A DNA stretch of 6,057 bases from Acidobacteriota bacterium. GTDB lineage: Bacteria; Acidobacteriota; Holophagae; Thermotomaculales; Thermotomaculaceae. The DNA is taken from assembly GCA_015487755.1 (NCBI GenBank), contig WFPG01000132.1, positions 1 to 6,057 of the forward strand. Reading direction: 5' to 3'. Below, one piece after another: positions 5,970-6,057 of the stretch. Each line of letters opens with the position of its first letter. Position 1 is the first letter of the stretch. The notes beneath the pieces were generated by a model. The model was given only the letters and a program-made list of their open reading frames with translations. It ran no database searches and was not told the origin of the DNA. Made by a program: the position numbers and the translations under genes.

Positions 5970-6047
5970 AACATTTGTGCGTTTATGTGAAAATGATTGC
6001 ATTACACTGAAAAAATCAACAGTTTTTAAAAATAGGCTTAAAATAGA

Positions 6048-6057
6048 ATTATAACTC
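6048..6057 (-). promoter_or_regulatory. TATAAT-containing decamer at the window edge
   Basis: gagttataat on the minus strand is identical to the decamer carrying the -10 box of the beta-barrel promoter (4474-4465). It may be an upstream promoter for the transhydrogenase; its -35 region lies beyond the window. In an AT-rich spacer, chance cannot be excluded. Confidence 0.25.

Noticed and set aside
5987..6007. CRP-like imperfect palindrome GTG...CAC upstream of the transhydrogenase
   Set aside because: Only about 6 of 10 half-site positions match and the TGTGA/TCACA core is not met.

Overview
The window comes from an AT-rich bacterial chromosome, probably diderm: the 180-residue minus-strand protein has a signal peptide, an amphipathic beta-barrel pattern and a C-terminal Phe, as outer-membrane barrels do. 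Outside the two permeases, arginine is written almost only as AGG/AGA (38 of 39 codons by my count), a habit often seen in thermophiles. I cannot name the genus. I see no tRNA, rRNA, CRISPR array, transposase or integrase.

Layout. Bases 1-76 hold the probable last codons of an upstream gene and a G5/C5 hairpin terminator. Next, on the plus strand, are a secreted DUF4097-type beta-helix protein (120-1097) and two paralogous APC-superfamily amino-acid permeases (1102-2403 and 2482-3792). A 20-codon fragment matching the 3' end of the DUF4097 gene follows, ending at a second G5/C5 terminator (3873-3895). On the minus strand, convergent with these, are the small predicted beta-barrel protein (4436-3894) and, upstream of it, an SthA-like FAD-dependent NAD(P) transhydrogenase (5912-4500). 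The last 145 bases hold its likely promoter.

The most interesting structure is the permease pair. It is bracketed by two copies of a DUF4097 3' end (48 of 60 bases and 15 of 20 residues identical, with a 26-base perfect core). The first permease's ribosome binding site forms the last codons and stop of the DUF4097 gene. The pair writes 8 of 17 arginines as CGN, against 1 of 39 elsewhere. I infer that the permeases are an acquired cassette placed in an older array of DUF4097 genes, which now reads as one transcription unit. No known novel system is evident. The genes suggest ordinary roles: a surface or periplasmic protein, amino-acid uptake, an envelope barrel protein and NADH/NADPH balancing.
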